Below are positions 1-14,472 of a DNA stretch of 64,000 nucleotides, piece after piece. Location of the stretch: positions 3,782,001 through 3,846,000 of the forward strand of contig JAGMUV010000003.1 of assembly GCA_020744425.1 (NCBI GenBank), in the 5' to 3' direction. The stretch comes from Dactylonectria macrodidyma. Its lineage: Eukaryota > Ascomycota > Sordariomycetes > Hypocreales > Nectriaceae. The stretch's first letter is position 1, and every line of letters starts with the position of its first letter. Under the pieces are notes generated by a model, which did no database searches, had not been told where the DNA came from, and saw only the letters and a list, made by a program, of their open reading frames with translations. The position numbers were made by a program, and so were the translations under genes.

Positions 1-572
1 TTTCTTTAAGACTATAATCTATTACTATAGCCTTTAGCTTATTAAGGGTTTTTATATCCTTACTAAGCTTAGTATTTAAATTATATATAAAAAGAGTATA
101 ATAATTATTAAAACCTAAGTTACTAAGAGTATAAAGTATATTATATTAGATATTTATTATAGTATTTATTATAGTTAGTTTTTAATGAGTTAAATTATAA
201 TATAATTAGAATTATAAAGAGTTAAATTGTGATATAAGTATAAGTTAGAATTGCAATAAGGTAATTTAAAATGTAATGAATGTAGAGAGCCCTTATAGGG
301 CTTTTATTGTATAATGATTTTGCCTTCTGACATTTAGCTTTTCTGTCTAGCTTTTCTGTCTAGCTTTTTTAATAATGCATTTTAAAGGGTTAAATAGGAT
401 AGTAAGGCTTGCACCCTAATGCAGTAGAAACTCTAGTCATTCTGAGTTACTATTGCCTTAGGCTTGGGTTTTAGGCCCTCATACTATTATTTACTCTTAG
501 TTATATTTTTTTTTTAACTATTTAACCTCTAGCCCCTTTCTAAGTATGCGCTACTAAGGACTATAACCTTAA
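1..572 (+). repeat. R1-A element copy, 5' end cut by window edge
   Basis: This is the 3' half of the repeat family called R1. It is recognised by the same order of landmarks as the well-preserved copy at 21,969-23,108: the CTTTAGCTTATTAAG stretch, the GGGCTTTTAT stretch, tandem TCTAGCTTTTCT units near 335-370, CATTCTGAGTTACTATTG, a T-tract near 510, and the terminal GACTATAACCTTAA. It is heavily C-to-T / G-to-A mutated but less so around 270-480. The left end lies outside the window. Confidence 0.8.
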
Positions 573-1068
573 TAATAACCTTATTATATTTTAAATTTTA
601 AAACCTTTCGTTCTTTTTATATTATAATACTTATATCTTAAGTAAAAAGAAAGGCTATTAATTATAAGCTTATTATTCTATTATTATTAAATGTTTATTA
701 ATTTATAATAATATTAATAATTTAATAAAAAGTAATTATAAATATTTTAATACTTTATATATTTATATTATTTATTTACTTTATTATAATAATACTAATA
801 GTACTTAAATCTTAGATTTATTTATTCTTTATTATTAAGTTAGTCTTATTTCTTTCTACTTTTTTAAAGCTTTTCTTATTATAATTAAGACTTATTATAT
901 TTAACACTCTTTTAATTTAAAAGATAAAAGTAAAAAAAAATATATTTATTTTAATTCTTTTATTATTCTTTTATAATTTATATTATTTTTATTTACTTAT
1001 ATATTACTAATAAGTCTAAGAATATTATTAATACTTAATTACTTTTAAATTATATAATATAAAAAATT
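573..1068. other. AT-rich degraded DNA, unclassified
   Basis: About 500 bases of very AT-rich sequence between two R1 copies. No ORF, terminal repeat or recognisable domain was seen. A short ACCTTTCGTTCTTT stretch near 602-615 recurs in the 24 bp repeats at 13,586-13,633. Confidence 0.5.
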
Positions 1069-2148
1069 CACTATTAAAACTGCTATTCAGACTTTTATTT
1101 CTATATTATAACATTCCTTATTACTACATTTCTATATAGTTATATATTTATATTACTTAAGTTATTATAAAATAAAAGACTTAATTAATTAGTTAATCTA
1201 ATTATAAATAGACTCTTATCCTTCCTCTTTTATACTAATAAAACCTCCTTTTATTATATCCTTCTATTATTTTTAGTCTTTTTATATATTAATAATAGCT
1301 ATATTATTTATAATTTATATTATTTACTTTTTATTAATATTAACTAATAATTTAAAAAATACTATTTTTTTTAAAGATATTTTAATTATTAATTTTATTA
1401 TTAATTATCTTAAGAAATATTATTTATTTTTAATTTAATTCTTAAATTATTATTTCTAAAGAGATATAATTTTAAAAATACTTTAATTTTAAAGATTATT
1501 AAAGTCATTTACTTATTATTAAAAAGTTACTAAGTCTTAATAGTTCTAATTTCCTTAAGACTATAATCTATTACTATAGCCTTTAGCTTATTAAGGATTT
1601 TTATATCCTTATTAAGCTTAGTATTTAAGTTATAAATAGAAAGAGTATAATAATTATTAAAATCTGAGTTATTAAGAGTATAGAGTGTATTATACTAGAT
1701 GTTTATTATAGTATTTATTATAAGTCGGTTAGATTATAAAGAGCTTAAAAATAACGCTAATCTTTAATAAGTTAGTCTCTGATGAGTTAAATTGCGATCT
1801 AGAATTGTAAAGAGTTGAATTGCGATGTGAGTATGAGTTAGAATTGCGACGAGGTAACTTGGAATGCGACGAATGCAGAGCCCTTACGGGGCTTTTATCG
1901 CATGACGATTTTGCCTTCTGATATCTAGCTTTTCTGTCTAGCTTTTCTAGTAACGCATCTTAGAGGGTTGAAAAGGACAGCAAGGCTTATACCCTAATGC
2001 AGTAAAAACTCTAGTCATTCTGAGTTACTATTGCCTTAGGCTTAGGTTTTAGGCTCTTATACTATTATTCACTATTAGTTATATTTTTTTTAACTATTTA
2101 ATCTCTAGCCCCTCTCTGAATATGCACTACTAAGGACTATAACCTTAA
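1069..2148 (+). repeat. R1-A element copy, near full length
   Basis: It starts with the R1 head (CTATTAAAACTGCTATTCAG) and ends with the R1 tail (GACTATAACCTTAA). The internal order matches the 21,969-23,108 copy. The section from about 1,720 to 2,100 keeps GCGA, GACG and similar CpG-containing words, so it is less mutated than the 5' half. A possible flank duplication ATAATATAAA lies on both sides, but the left boundary is not exact. Confidence 0.8.
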
Positions 2149-5100
2149 TAATATAAATAATATTTATAATATAAGTCTTTTATTTTTATTTATATATTTT
2201 AATATTTAACCTTTTTTAATATTAATCTCTTTATTACTTATAATATTCATAAGAGAAATGCAAAAGTTATATATAATATTATATATACTTTCTTTATAAG
2301 TAAGGCCTTAAGGAATGAAATATTCTTATTAGTTAATTAGCCTTAAAAAAAAGGTACTAAATATAAATCAAACTATTACCTAAGGACTTTTTTTTAATAC
2401 ATAAGCTAATATATATAATTTCTTACTAAAGATATTTTAATATTATATAAAAGTACTTTACTAAGTAGTAATATTCTTATAGTAGCTTTATTTATTATTA
2501 TTATAGAAATATCTTTATCTTCTTATTATATTTAAAAAAATCCTAAAAAAAAGAGGAATAAAATATTACTTATTTTTAGTACTCTTTACTATTAAACTAA
2601 CCTTACTTAAATTTCTAAATACTAAATAAGTCTGACTAGGCTATAAGAACTATAATTAGAATTATATTATAAAAATAGAAATAGTAAATAAGTAAATAAT
2701 ACTTTAGGTTTAATAAAAGGTTTATTCTATTAATAAATATATATTTAAATAAGCTTAATAATAATTAGAGCTTATTATTTAATATAGTAATTTAACTTAC
2801 TTAAGGTTAATATTATTATACTAAAGAGTATAATTATTTAGATCTTTTTAATAGTATTAGAATTATTAAAAATTTAAATTATAAAGCTATAATATAATAC
2901 TTTAAATAGTATAGACTAAAGGGCTAGTTTTAATATATCTTAAGTTATATAATTAAAATAATTAGTTAGTATATTATAAGTTATTAGTATAAGAAGTAAA
3001 TATAAGTTAGTATAATAAGATAGACTTAATTCTAATAATTATATTCTAAATAATCTTCTTATATTACTTATTACTATGTTTATATTACTTACTATTAAGT
3101 CTTATATTAATCTCTTTTATATTTACTATTCTATTATAAATAATCTTTTTATATCTCCTTCCTCTTTCTCTTCCTTTTCTTATAGACTATCCTTTTTTTA
3201 CTTAGTATACTATAGGATATAAATTAAGAAAAGAGTATTAAATATAAGAATATTTATAAAATTAGGTTACTTATAATATCTTATCTATCCTTAGTTATTA
3301 TAAAAAAAAATTAAAATAATAATATAAATTAATATATAATATAATATTAATAGTAATTATATATTAATTTAAGTATATATATTAGTATTATAAAAGCTAT
3401 TATAATAATATTATAATTCTATTTATAATTTATAATTATTACTTTTAATTTTTAATAAAGACTTTTAATATTTAAATATATAGCTTTTATTAATAAAATT
3501 ATTTATTTATTAACTAATTCTTTTTAATTATATATTATATTAATTTAGTTTAATATACTTAACTTATTATAATAAAGTAATAGAAATATAGCTTAAGAAA
3601 TAACTATACTTATTATAATAGAAAGATAATATATTATAAATAATAACTATCTTTACTTTATAATTACTTATATATAAAAAGTAAAAAATAAAGTATAAGA
3701 ATACTTAATATAATAATAATAATATAGAAAAGGGATTATAATAAAGAGTATTAATATTATTATTAATAAGTATTATTATAAATAATAAAAATAAGAGGAT
3801 TAATAAAAAGAGTTTATAATAATAAGACTTATTATTAATTATCTAAATACTTATATAGAAAAGATAAAAAAGTATATAGTTCTTTTTTTAAATATTAAAG
3901 TTTAATTAAGATACTTTAGACTATAGTTATAAAATAACCTTAGGAAATAAATAAACCTATTAATACTATTATTATTTAATATACTATTTTCTTAAAAATA
4001 AAGTATATTTAAGTATATATTATATATAAATAATTATCTTTTATATTTTTTTTATATAATATATTCTAATAGTATATACTATATTAAGTAAAGTTATAAT
4101 AAAAATAGCTCTTTTTACTATATTTAATATTAAAGTATTATTTATTAGATTAATTTATTATAATTTATTAACTTTATTAAATAAAGCTATTTTTATAATT
4201 ATATATAGAATTATTAAATTTAATATATTATTAAATAATAGTATTTATTTTATACTATATAATATTATTTTCTTAAAATACTTTTTAAAGCTTTTAATTA
4301 ATAACTATATTATTATTTTAATTTTTATATACTTTATTCTTTTTAATAAGGTATTAGAATTAAAAATATTATTATTATTAAAGAGAATAATAAATAATAG
4401 ACTTTTAGCCTTTTATTTTATAAATATTAAGAACTTTACTTTAGCTATAAGAATAGTATACTTTTTTATTAATACTTAGAATAATATAAATTATAATATA
4501 ATAAGTTAGCTAACTATTAATATATTAAAGGTCTAATTATTTAATATAATAATAAAGATATAGTCCTTTTTTAATTATAATAAAAATACTATAAGATAGT
4601 ATTATAATAAGCTAGTAACTTTCTTAGTATAAGTAAAGGTCACTTTTAGTTAGAATGAAGACTTATACTATTAAACTATCTTATAATAAAGACTAGACTA
4701 TAATTAAATATGAATTAAGAATATTATAAAGACTTAGAAAGGGTAATAGCCTTTAAATAGGGTTTTCTATATATTACTTAATATTAATTATATTATTAAA
4801 TTAATAAACTCTAAGTACTTTAATTAGTTTTCTCTAAAGGCTAGATTTAAATATATTAATAAAGTAGAATTAGTATTAGCTATAGGGCTTATAAAACTAA
4901 TAATAGGCTAGATTAATAGAAATTAATTAAAGGCTATAAAGTTCTAAGTTATAATACTGCTTATAGTTAATAAAGTAAAATTACTATTTTAATAAGCTAT
5001 ATATCTATTTATAATTAATAACTAAAATCTCTTATTATTAGGGCTAGAATAGTATAATTAACTTTCTAACTAATATTTTCTTTAAGTCTATTAACTTATT

Positions 5101-8100
5101 TAATTTCTTATATTAGAGCATATAGATAGATATAGTTATATATAAAAAACTAGGCCTTTTACTATTTAAATAGTATAATCTATTAATTATAAATAGATAG
5201 ATTTAAATTAAAAAAAATACTTAGAATTTCTTCTTTTTAATATATTTATAGATCTATATACTTTAGTAATATAATCTAAGCTAATAGTAAGAAGAAGACC
5301 TATATAATTATTTCTATATTTAAGCTTTTAATATAGTACTTATTATTATAAATAAACTATAAAAGTAGTTCTAATTATATAAAGAAGAATATTATTATAT
5401 TATTATTATAAGTATAAAATAGAATCTTAAATAGTCTTTATAACTAAGTAATAGGCTTAAGAATATCTTAATAAGAAAGCATTTTAATAAATAAATTAAA
5501 TTAAAAAAAAAATACTAAGTAAATATAAATAGTAAAATAAACCCTATCCTCCTCTATATTTATATATATAATATACTATAGAAAAAAGCTTTTTAAAATA
5601 TACTTTATAATTATAATATAATCCGCTCTTTTAGCTTTATTTCTTAATTACTATTATATCCTTTTTATACTTTATAACTTTATTTATTTTAGTACTTATA
5701 AATAGTATTAATTAAGAAAGTTTATTCTTTACTAAGAAATTTAATTTATTATATTTAGTATAGACTATTTAATATAAATATAAAGCTAAATATTTACTAA
5801 TTATAAGGTTATATAAAGAAAACCTAGATTTAATATTAGATTTTATATTTATTAACTTTTTAATATATCTTTATAATATTACTATTTTAAAAGAATAAAA
5901 TCTAATAAGAAGGATAAGATTAAAAAAACTAATATTATAATATTTAAAGGATTTTTATTTATCTTTTTTAGTATTAAGAATAAGAATATATTAGTATAGA
6001 ATAATATAAGTAATAAAAACTTTACTAAGCTTAAAAAGTAGTTTTTAATCTATAGTTAAAGACTTTTAATAATACTTTTATTATATTTTCTATTATTAAT
6101 TATATAAAGTCTTTATTATTTAAGAAACCTTAGTAAACTTAATTAAAATAGTTAATTTAAAAAATACTAGAAAATAATATATTAAGTAAGACTCTTATTA
6201 TTCTAATATATAGTAATATAAGTAATATAAAAGATATAATAAAGTATAATAATATAATTCTTATATATATATAGTATTTAAATTATTCTTCTTTAGCTTA
6301 TTAACTATATATTAAAAAAGCTTAATAATTATATTTATATCTTATATAAGTCTTATATTAACTTTATTATAGTTAGTAGTTATATAGCTTTATAATATTT
6401 TCTATTCTTTAAAAGTATTTTAAAGCTTTATATATACTAATACTAGCTCTTTTTTAACTATTATTAATAGTTAGGCTGCTTTACTAAATCTATTAATATA
6501 AGTAAATATACTATTAGTATTCTTATAAAGTATCTTACTTATTATATATACTAAGGCTATCTTTATTAAAGGCTAGTAATACTAAACCTATAGATTTAAA
6601 TCTTCTTTATTAAAAAGGCTAATAAAAGAGCTTTAACTATAGCTTTAATATTTTAATATAGACTTTTAAAATAGAGAAGGGCTTTTTTATAGTCTTAATT
6701 AATATAAGCTAGTATTATAAAAAATATAAATTAACTTTATATAAGGTTTTTTTAAAGCATTTTATAATAAGATAATTATATTAATTAAGACTTACTTAAT
6801 ATATTATTATAAATATAACTCTTATAAGCTTATTTATATATTATAGAGCTTTTAGGTTAGTAGTTTTATATTTAGAAGGTCTTAATCTCCTTTTTCTTAT
6901 ATATAATACTTCTTACTTCTTAGTATTATTAAAATATGCATTTCTTATAAAAAGTATATAAAAAAGAATATTCTTTATTTAATTACTTAACTCTATTAAT
7001 TTCTTAATTATAAATATTAATACCTTTTTATACTTTAATACTTTATTCTAATTAAAGAGAAGCTAATTATATTATATTCTTATTATAAATATATTATTAG
7101 ATTTAACTTTTTAAAAAGTAATAAAGAAAGCCTTTAATATTTATAATATATTAAAGGTTATATTATAGTATTTCTAAATAATATATAATAAATTATAACT
7201 TATATTTTACTATATCCTTTTATTTATATTCTTAATAAGATTTATATTTCTTAGTATAATAAGAATAAATTAGTACTTAAGGATCTTTTAAAACTTTTAT
7301 TAGTATATTATTATAAAGTTAAAAGTAGTTTAGTATAACTAAAAAAGCATAATATATATTACTTTATTATTAATATTAATACTATTAAAATAAGTTATTA
7401 AGAAGAAGTAGTTTATAAAGTTTTTTATATTATTTATAATTATATAGTTTATAAAGAGCCTTTTTTATAAAATACTATTTATACTATTCTTATTATACTT
7501 TAAGTAGATTATAGTTTAGACCTTTTAAAGCTAGTAATATTAATAAGCTTTAATTTATCTTTATTATAATAAGTTATAACTATATAAAGCTACTATCTAA
7601 TAGTACTATTATTAATAAGGATATAATTACTTTTATTAAAGTAAATAAAGATATAAATATAGAACTTTATATTTATATTAATTATAAAGCTAAATTAGCT
7701 AATTTATTAAAGCCTTAGTTTTTTATTAAAGCTTTCTTAGCTCTTTTCTTATATAATACTAATAGTCTAAAACTTATAAAAGAAAGGATACTAATACTAT
7801 TATAAAAGCATTATACTAATTAAAATACTAGTTCTAAAGATAAATACTATTCTACTTTAATAATAGTTCTAAATACTATAAAAGCCTTAATCTTATTATA
7901 TAATTTAAGCTTATAGGCTTAAGTAAATACTATATTAAGAAGATATAATAAACTCTTTTCTTCTTATTATATCTTCTCTTTCTTAATATTTAATATAAAG
8001 ATATAATTAAAGAATTATAATATTAGTATACTTAGTATAAAAAAGTAAATATTCCTTTAAGTTAAATAGTTACTTTAATCTCTAATTACTAAAAGGCTAT

Positions 8101-9372
8101 ATATTATTAAAAAAGAGTTAGATATAATTAGAAAGACTATAGATTCTTCTATTTAAAAAATACTATAATCCCTTTCTATATATAGATTTTAATAGCTATT
8201 ATTTTAAGAGTCTTAGTTTAATTTATAAAAGAAGATTAAGTTATTTATTATTTATTATAGTCTTTTTACTATTTAATTTATATTAAATCCTAATAATATT
8301 ATAAACTTTATAAAATTATACTTCTTAATATACTATTAAAAGCTTTTAAAGCTAATAAAGCTCTTTCTTTAGAGTTTTAATATATCTTTTAAGTATAATT
8401 AACTTATTATATTTAATCTATTTAGTTTAATACTTTTCTTTTATTATAAAGTATTTCTCTTTTTTAAATACTATATTAAAGTTAGTTCTAATTCTATATT
8501 TAGCTATATTAATTAGTATTTTAATATAATTAAAACTAATTAATATAATATACTTTATATATATAGTTTATTATAGCTTTATAGTAATCTTAATACTTAT
8601 ATAACTATAAGTATAGTAAATAAGTATAGTAAAGAAAGTATCTTTAAGCTTTAGAACTATATTATATAATATATTAATTTAGTATTTTATAAAGTAAGTA
8701 GAATTAAATATACCTAACTTTAATAGCTAAGCTAATCCGGTTTATATATTTTAAGAATTTAATAAAGAATCCTTTTATATTCTCTTATTTATATAATCTA
8801 TATTTATTAGAATAATAAAGATTATATTAGACCTTTTTAAGCTTAGAGTTATATTTAATAAAGAAGCTAATTTCTATATTAAGTATATATAAATATATAT
8901 ATATATAATTATTTATATAAAGTATTCTTTTAATATTAAAAAGTATAATTAAAGATATTAAGATTATTATTACTTCTAAGTATTATAAAAGCTTATAAAT
9001 ATTACTTCTTTTATTATTAATAAGACTTTATATATTTATTATATATATTCTTTTATTAATTATTAGAATAAGTCTATAACTATTAGCCTTTAATATAATT
9101 ATAATCTCTTTTTTATTCTAATAAAATTAAAGAGTCTAGTATTAGTCTATTACTTTACTAATTATATTATAAAGATTAAAGATCTTATTTAAAAGCATAT
9201 TATAATAACTATTAACTTCTTTCTATTTTTAAGTCTTAGTTTAAATACTATATTTATAAATATAGCTAGTTATAGTATTACTTTAAATATTAAAGCTATC
9301 TTTTAGTATAATAAAATAAAGCAGTTTCTAATAAGGGTTACTAATTATATCTTTATTAACTAGCTTATCTTA

Positions 9373-9505
9373 TAAGATAAAGCTAAGCTTTTATATATAT
9401 AGCTACTACTTAAGAATAGCTTAGTAGACTTATATAAATATAAATTAACTCTACTAAGCTATTCTTAAGTAGTAGCTATATATATAAAAGCTTAGCTTTA
9501 TCTTA
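9373..9505. repeat. Perfect long inverted repeat, 56 bp arms
   Basis: The left arm 9,373-9,428 and right arm 9,450-9,505 are exact reverse complements over 56 bases with a 21-base spacer (9,429-9,449). The arms contain AGCTACTACTTAAGAATAGC and its complement. The next base on each side breaks the pairing. A perfect match inside heavily mutated DNA implies that the palindrome formed after most of the mutation. Confidence 0.92.
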
Positions 9506-12329
9506 ATAGTAAATAATACTATTAAAAATACTATACTAATTAGAAAAGCTAGTTAAAAGATTACTATTCTTAATGCTTATTTATATTATAATACTTTATT
9601 AAAGTATCTTTATCTTTATAATTATATAATACTAATTAGTATTAAGTCCTAAACTTATTAATAAGGTAGGGCTATTTATAAAATTCCTCTTAATATAGTA
9701 TAGTTATTATCTTTATATTAAGTGCAATTCTTTAAATATATAGCTAAGATAGTTATAAATAGATACTTTAATATAAACTTTAATATAGAAAATAATAATA
9801 TATAATATTTTTAGTAGTATATACTTTTTATAGTCTTAGTCTAATATATTAACTTATATTATTAACTACTTATTATATTTTTCTAACTTTTTGTAAGGCT
9901 ATTATATAATATCTTAGCCTCTTTATATTATAATAGTTCTTTATAATAGACTCTTTAGTTAATACTAATACTATTTAAATAATATAGAAATATAAAGTAC
10001 TACTTTATATTACTTTAGCTATTAATAATATCTAATTATTATAAAAGTTAGTTAAAGATATAAAGTAAAATACTAAGTAATAAGCTATATTCTTTAGAAA
10101 TATAGACTCTATAGATATTACTAACTAAATAATAAAAGACTAACTTAACTTTATTATAAGTAATATATATTAAGTTAATATAATTAGCTATATTATAAAG
10201 CTTATTAATATCTTTTATAATATTATTAATCTAAAGTAAATTATAATTAGCTTTATAAAGCTTATAGAAATACTTAATAATTTAATTACTTTTAATATAA
10301 TATTAGAGTAGCCTGTCTTAATATTTAAGAAAGCTATAGAGCTATTATATATTCCTATTAATATAATTCCCTTATAATACTAAGTCTAAGCTATTAAGTC
10401 TTAGTAATAGAGTATATTAAGAAAGATTAAGAATTATATTTAAAGTATATAAGATATTATACTATTAGCCTTTATTATTAATATAATAGTATATATTACT
10501 TCTTTATAAAAAGTATTAAATAGCTTTAAAAATAATAATATTATAATTATAATAATAGACTTTATAAATATAGAGACTAAGAATAAATAACTAGAAATTA
10601 TAATATAACTTAGTTAATTAAAGTCCTTTTTTATCCTTAGTTAATAACTTATTATATAATTTATACTTAACTAATAGTAATATATTACTTTCCTTCTTAT
10701 ATACTATTACTTTAATATAAAGTAAGACTTTTAATTAAGTAATTATTACTTTCTTAAGTTATATTAGCTATTTATATTTCTTAAAAGTAAAAATAGTATT
10801 AATAAGATCTAAGTTATTAAAGTATTGATAGCCCTTTTTATTACTAAAGATACTTTTTATTAATTATTACTTATAGTAATATTTAGTATTATTATAGCTT
10901 AGATTAATAGTATTACTATTTATTTTACTTATTAATTTAAATAGGATATAATATAGAGTATATTTAATAATATAGATTCTTCTTTTCTAATTATAAAGGC
11001 CTATTATATCTATAGGCTATTATAATTAATTTAAAAAGATAAGTAAATATTAATAATTAATAAAATTAATATACTTAGAGCTTAGACTCTTTTTAAAATT
11101 AATAAGTAGTTTAGTAAACTATAAGATACTATTAATACTTTTAATAATATTCTTATAATAATATTCTTAGGGGACTTTTACTAATTCTACTTAGTATAAG
11201 AAAGGCTATTTTTATTATTTATAAAAGAGTTTCTTTAGAATATTAATTCTAATTTTAAAGCTAAATATTATATTTAGTATAATAAAGCTTATACTTTATA
11301 ATTATACTTTATAACTATAATTATATTAAATAAATAAGTCTATATTATTAATAATTTAAAGCTTTAGTAATTATTAAATTAATTATATTATAATAAGTAA
11401 GACTAAGAAGATATTACTCTTTTTAATTACTAATACTTTTAATATAGTTATTATATTCTATAGAATAGTAAACTAATTATAATAATACTATTAAATTAGA
11501 ATAAATAGTAATTAAATATAGAAATAATAATTATTTTTATAAATTATAAAGACTACTTTATATTAATCTTCTTTTTAATCTATAAATAACTTAATAATAA
11601 TCTCTTAAAGATTAAAGTAATTATAATAATAGTTTTAGAAAATAATAATACTATTTTAATCTTTATATTTTTTATATATATTATTAATATACTTATTATT
11701 ATAAATAAGAATATATACTAAGGCCTTAAATTAGTTAATAGCTTTAGCTTTATTATTATTATAATTATACTTAATACTACTTTCTTTAGCTATAGTCTTT
11801 CTTATTATACTATTATTTACTTTAGCTTACTTATTATTATTATCTTATTATTAAAAGTAATTACTAACTTCTACTTTATAAAACTATTACTTAATATAAT
11901 CCTTCTTATCCTTATTAGTATTAAGATCAGTCTATTAAAATAACTATAGTAATATTATAATATATTTAAATATAGTCTACTATATATAATTACCTTTATT
12001 TATACTAACTATAAAGTTTAAAATAATATATTAATATATACTAGCCTTAAGCTTTATAGAAAATATATAATTATAATTAATAGGGAATTAGTACTAAGTC
12101 CTTATAACCTCTATAGTCTTTATATATAACTATCTTAAGCTTACTTACTATTTAATATTATATTACTTTTAGAAGTATATAAAAAAGATATTATAAATAA
12201 CTATATTCTTATTAATATAGCTAAGGCTAAAATAAGGCTCTTTAAACTTAGTAAAGTAACTATTTAATATATTAAGTAATCTTAGTTTAGTACTTTATAT
12301 TTAAAAAAAGAATAGTATTCTTTTAATAA

Positions 12330-12604
12330 TATATATATATATATATATATAAATTTACTTTTAAAATATAAGATTATTATATTATAAAAAAGTAAAAAGA
12401 AGTATAGTAATAATATATCTCTATTACTAAGCCTTATTTATATAGCTTATAATACTTTTATTTTCTTTTACTTATATATATATATTTATATACTTACTTA
12501 TATATATATATATATATTAGTACTTATATATATATATATATATTAGTACTTATATATATATATATATTAGTACTTATATATATATATATATATTAGTACT
12601 TATA
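12330..12604. repeat. AT-rich microsatellite and four-unit minisatellite
   Basis: A TA run lies around 12,333-12,352. From about 12,491 to 12,604 the octamer TTAGTACT recurs at 12,517, 12,543, 12,567 and 12,593 with TA runs between, giving units of 26, 24 and 26 bp. The unit length changes through the TA run. Confidence 0.85.
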
Positions 12605-13380
12605 ATAGCCTTATAAGTAAATATAACTAACCTTACTTTTACTTTTAATAAGGATTATATAAGCTTATATTAAATAGTATAATAATATAAGAATTAGGCT
12701 CTCTATACTATTTATATTAAGTAGTAATTACTTTAAGACTATTTTAGCTTTAATTAAGTAATATATCTACTTTTAATACTTTATATTATAGTATTAAAGT
12801 AAGTATTAATCCTTTATTTATAAATTCTATCTTTATAATATAATCCTTAACTTATAACTTATAAAACCTAACTAGACTTATTTAATATTTAGAACCTTAA
12901 GTTTATTAAATATAATAATAAAGATAGCTAAAGTTAATTAATATACTAAAATGCGTTTTTTTTAATATTTATTTTCTATTATTTAATATTATTAACTTAA
13001 TAGTAATTATAATATTTAAAGCTATTATAAGATTATTTATACTTTAAATATAGGATTAGTACTACTTAGTTTAATAACTAATAAGATTAGTAAAATAAAT
13101 ATAATAAAGGTAGTTTATATAAGTATTTAATTTTTAAAGCTTATATTTAATTCTTAAAAAATAAGGCTAATAAGGAAAAAATTTTTTTTTTTTAAAATAA
13201 TAGTAATTATAAAGTATATATATTATATACTATTAATACTAATATTAATATATATAATAAAATATTAAAATAGTAATATAATATAAAGTAATAAGAGTTA
13301 GAAAAAAGGTATATTTAACTTAATAATAATAAAAATATTAGAATATCATTTTATATATAGTTATATAATAGTGAATAGTA

Positions 13381-13640
13381 TAGTTACTAAGCCTATAATA
13401 AGCTGCGCTATTATTATAGTTAGTAAATTAAGATGGCTGGACTTTTGTATAAGAGAGGAATTAAAATATATAATATTCATATGATTTTATTAGACGAATG
13501 AAAAGCGTAGGATGCACATACTAGGGGGGATGAAAATTACTGTATTAAGAACTAATGAGGAGGTGAGATTAAGGATGTGCGCTTAATAAGACCTTTCGTT
13601 CTTTAAGGCATAAGACCTTTCATTCCTTAAAGCATAGCTT
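13381..13640. repeat. Less-degraded segment with a 24 bp tandem duplication
   Basis: This is a short island that keeps normal words (AGATGGCTGGACTTTTG, GGGGGGATGAAAAT, GATGTGCGC) inside degraded DNA. At its right end a 24 bp unit beginning ATAAGACCTTTC occurs twice in tandem, at 13,586-13,609 and 13,610-13,633. The units differ only at a few G/A or C/T sites. No ORF or terminal structure was recognised. Confidence 0.6.
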
Positions 13641-14110
13641 TTTTAACTTATTTATATTTATAATAAAAGTTTTTAAAAGTTTTTAATATAAATTATTATT
13701 AAAAGTATTTTTAAAAAGAAAATTAAAATAGTAGTTTTAAAAGAACTTTATAAAGAGGCTAAGCTATATAAAATAGTCTTAAGTAAGTTCTTTATATTTT
13801 ATAACTAAGTTATTTACTTAATAAAATATTTTTTAATATATATTTATATTTATTTTATTATTATTAATTAAGATTTAAAAATTAATAATTCTAACTATTA
13901 AATAGTCTTTAGTAATAGAATTAGGAATTTATTTACTAATTAGAATTTATAAAGAATTCTAGCCATTTTATAGTTTATTTATTAATTAGAAAATAAAATT
14001 AATGATTTATTATTAAAGTTTACTCTTTTTATATAATTTAATACTCTTTTTATCTTTTATTTTATACTTATTTTATTTATATTTTACTCTTTTTATATAA
14101 TATTTATAAA
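13641..14110. other. AT-rich degraded DNA, nothing recognised
   Basis: About 470 bases of RIP-like sequence between the 24 bp repeats and the next R1 fragment. No coding or structural feature was seen. Confidence 0.5.
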
Positions 14111-14472
14111 TTATACTTCTTAAAGTAATTAATAATAAAGCTAGTATTTAAAATATTTTTAAAAGAAATAGTATTCTTTAAATTATTAATTAATATTAAT
14201 AAAGAGTAAATAATGTAATTTATAAGTAATATAGCTATTATTAATATATAAAATGATTAATAATTATATTAAAAACTAAAGGAATTTTATTAGAATAGTT
14301 AAAAGATTTAATAAAAGAAGGTTTAAAAAAAGAAAGATAAGAGTCTATTTATACCTAAGTTAACTAATTAATCAAGTCCTTTATATTAAGATAACTTAAG
14401 TAATATAAATATATAACTATATAGAAATATAGTAATATAAAAATAAAAGTCTGAATAGTAGTTTTAATAGTA
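14111..14472 (-). repeat. R1 element fragment, 5' part, reverse orientation
   Basis: It contains the reverse complement of the R1 head: AAGAGTCTATTTATA, TTAACTAATTAATCAAG, and the terminal AAAAGTCTGAATAGTAG followed by TTTTAATAG. It covers only the 5' third of the element and abuts a forward R1 fragment directly. Confidence 0.75.

Larger units (their letters stand above)
2149..13380. other. 11 kb block of RIP-degraded DNA, probably large transposon remains
   Basis: This block is over 80 percent A+T by eye, dominated by TA dinucleotides and almost without CpA, TpG or CpG. No ORF longer than about 60 codons survives and no R1 copy was recognised in it. Its size fits one or more autonomous retroelements destroyed by RIP, but no reverse-transcriptase, integrase or transposase motif could be read, so the class is unknown. 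It contains the 56 bp-arm palindrome (9,373-9,505) and AT-rich tandem repeats (12,330-12,604), listed separately. Confidence 0.5.
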
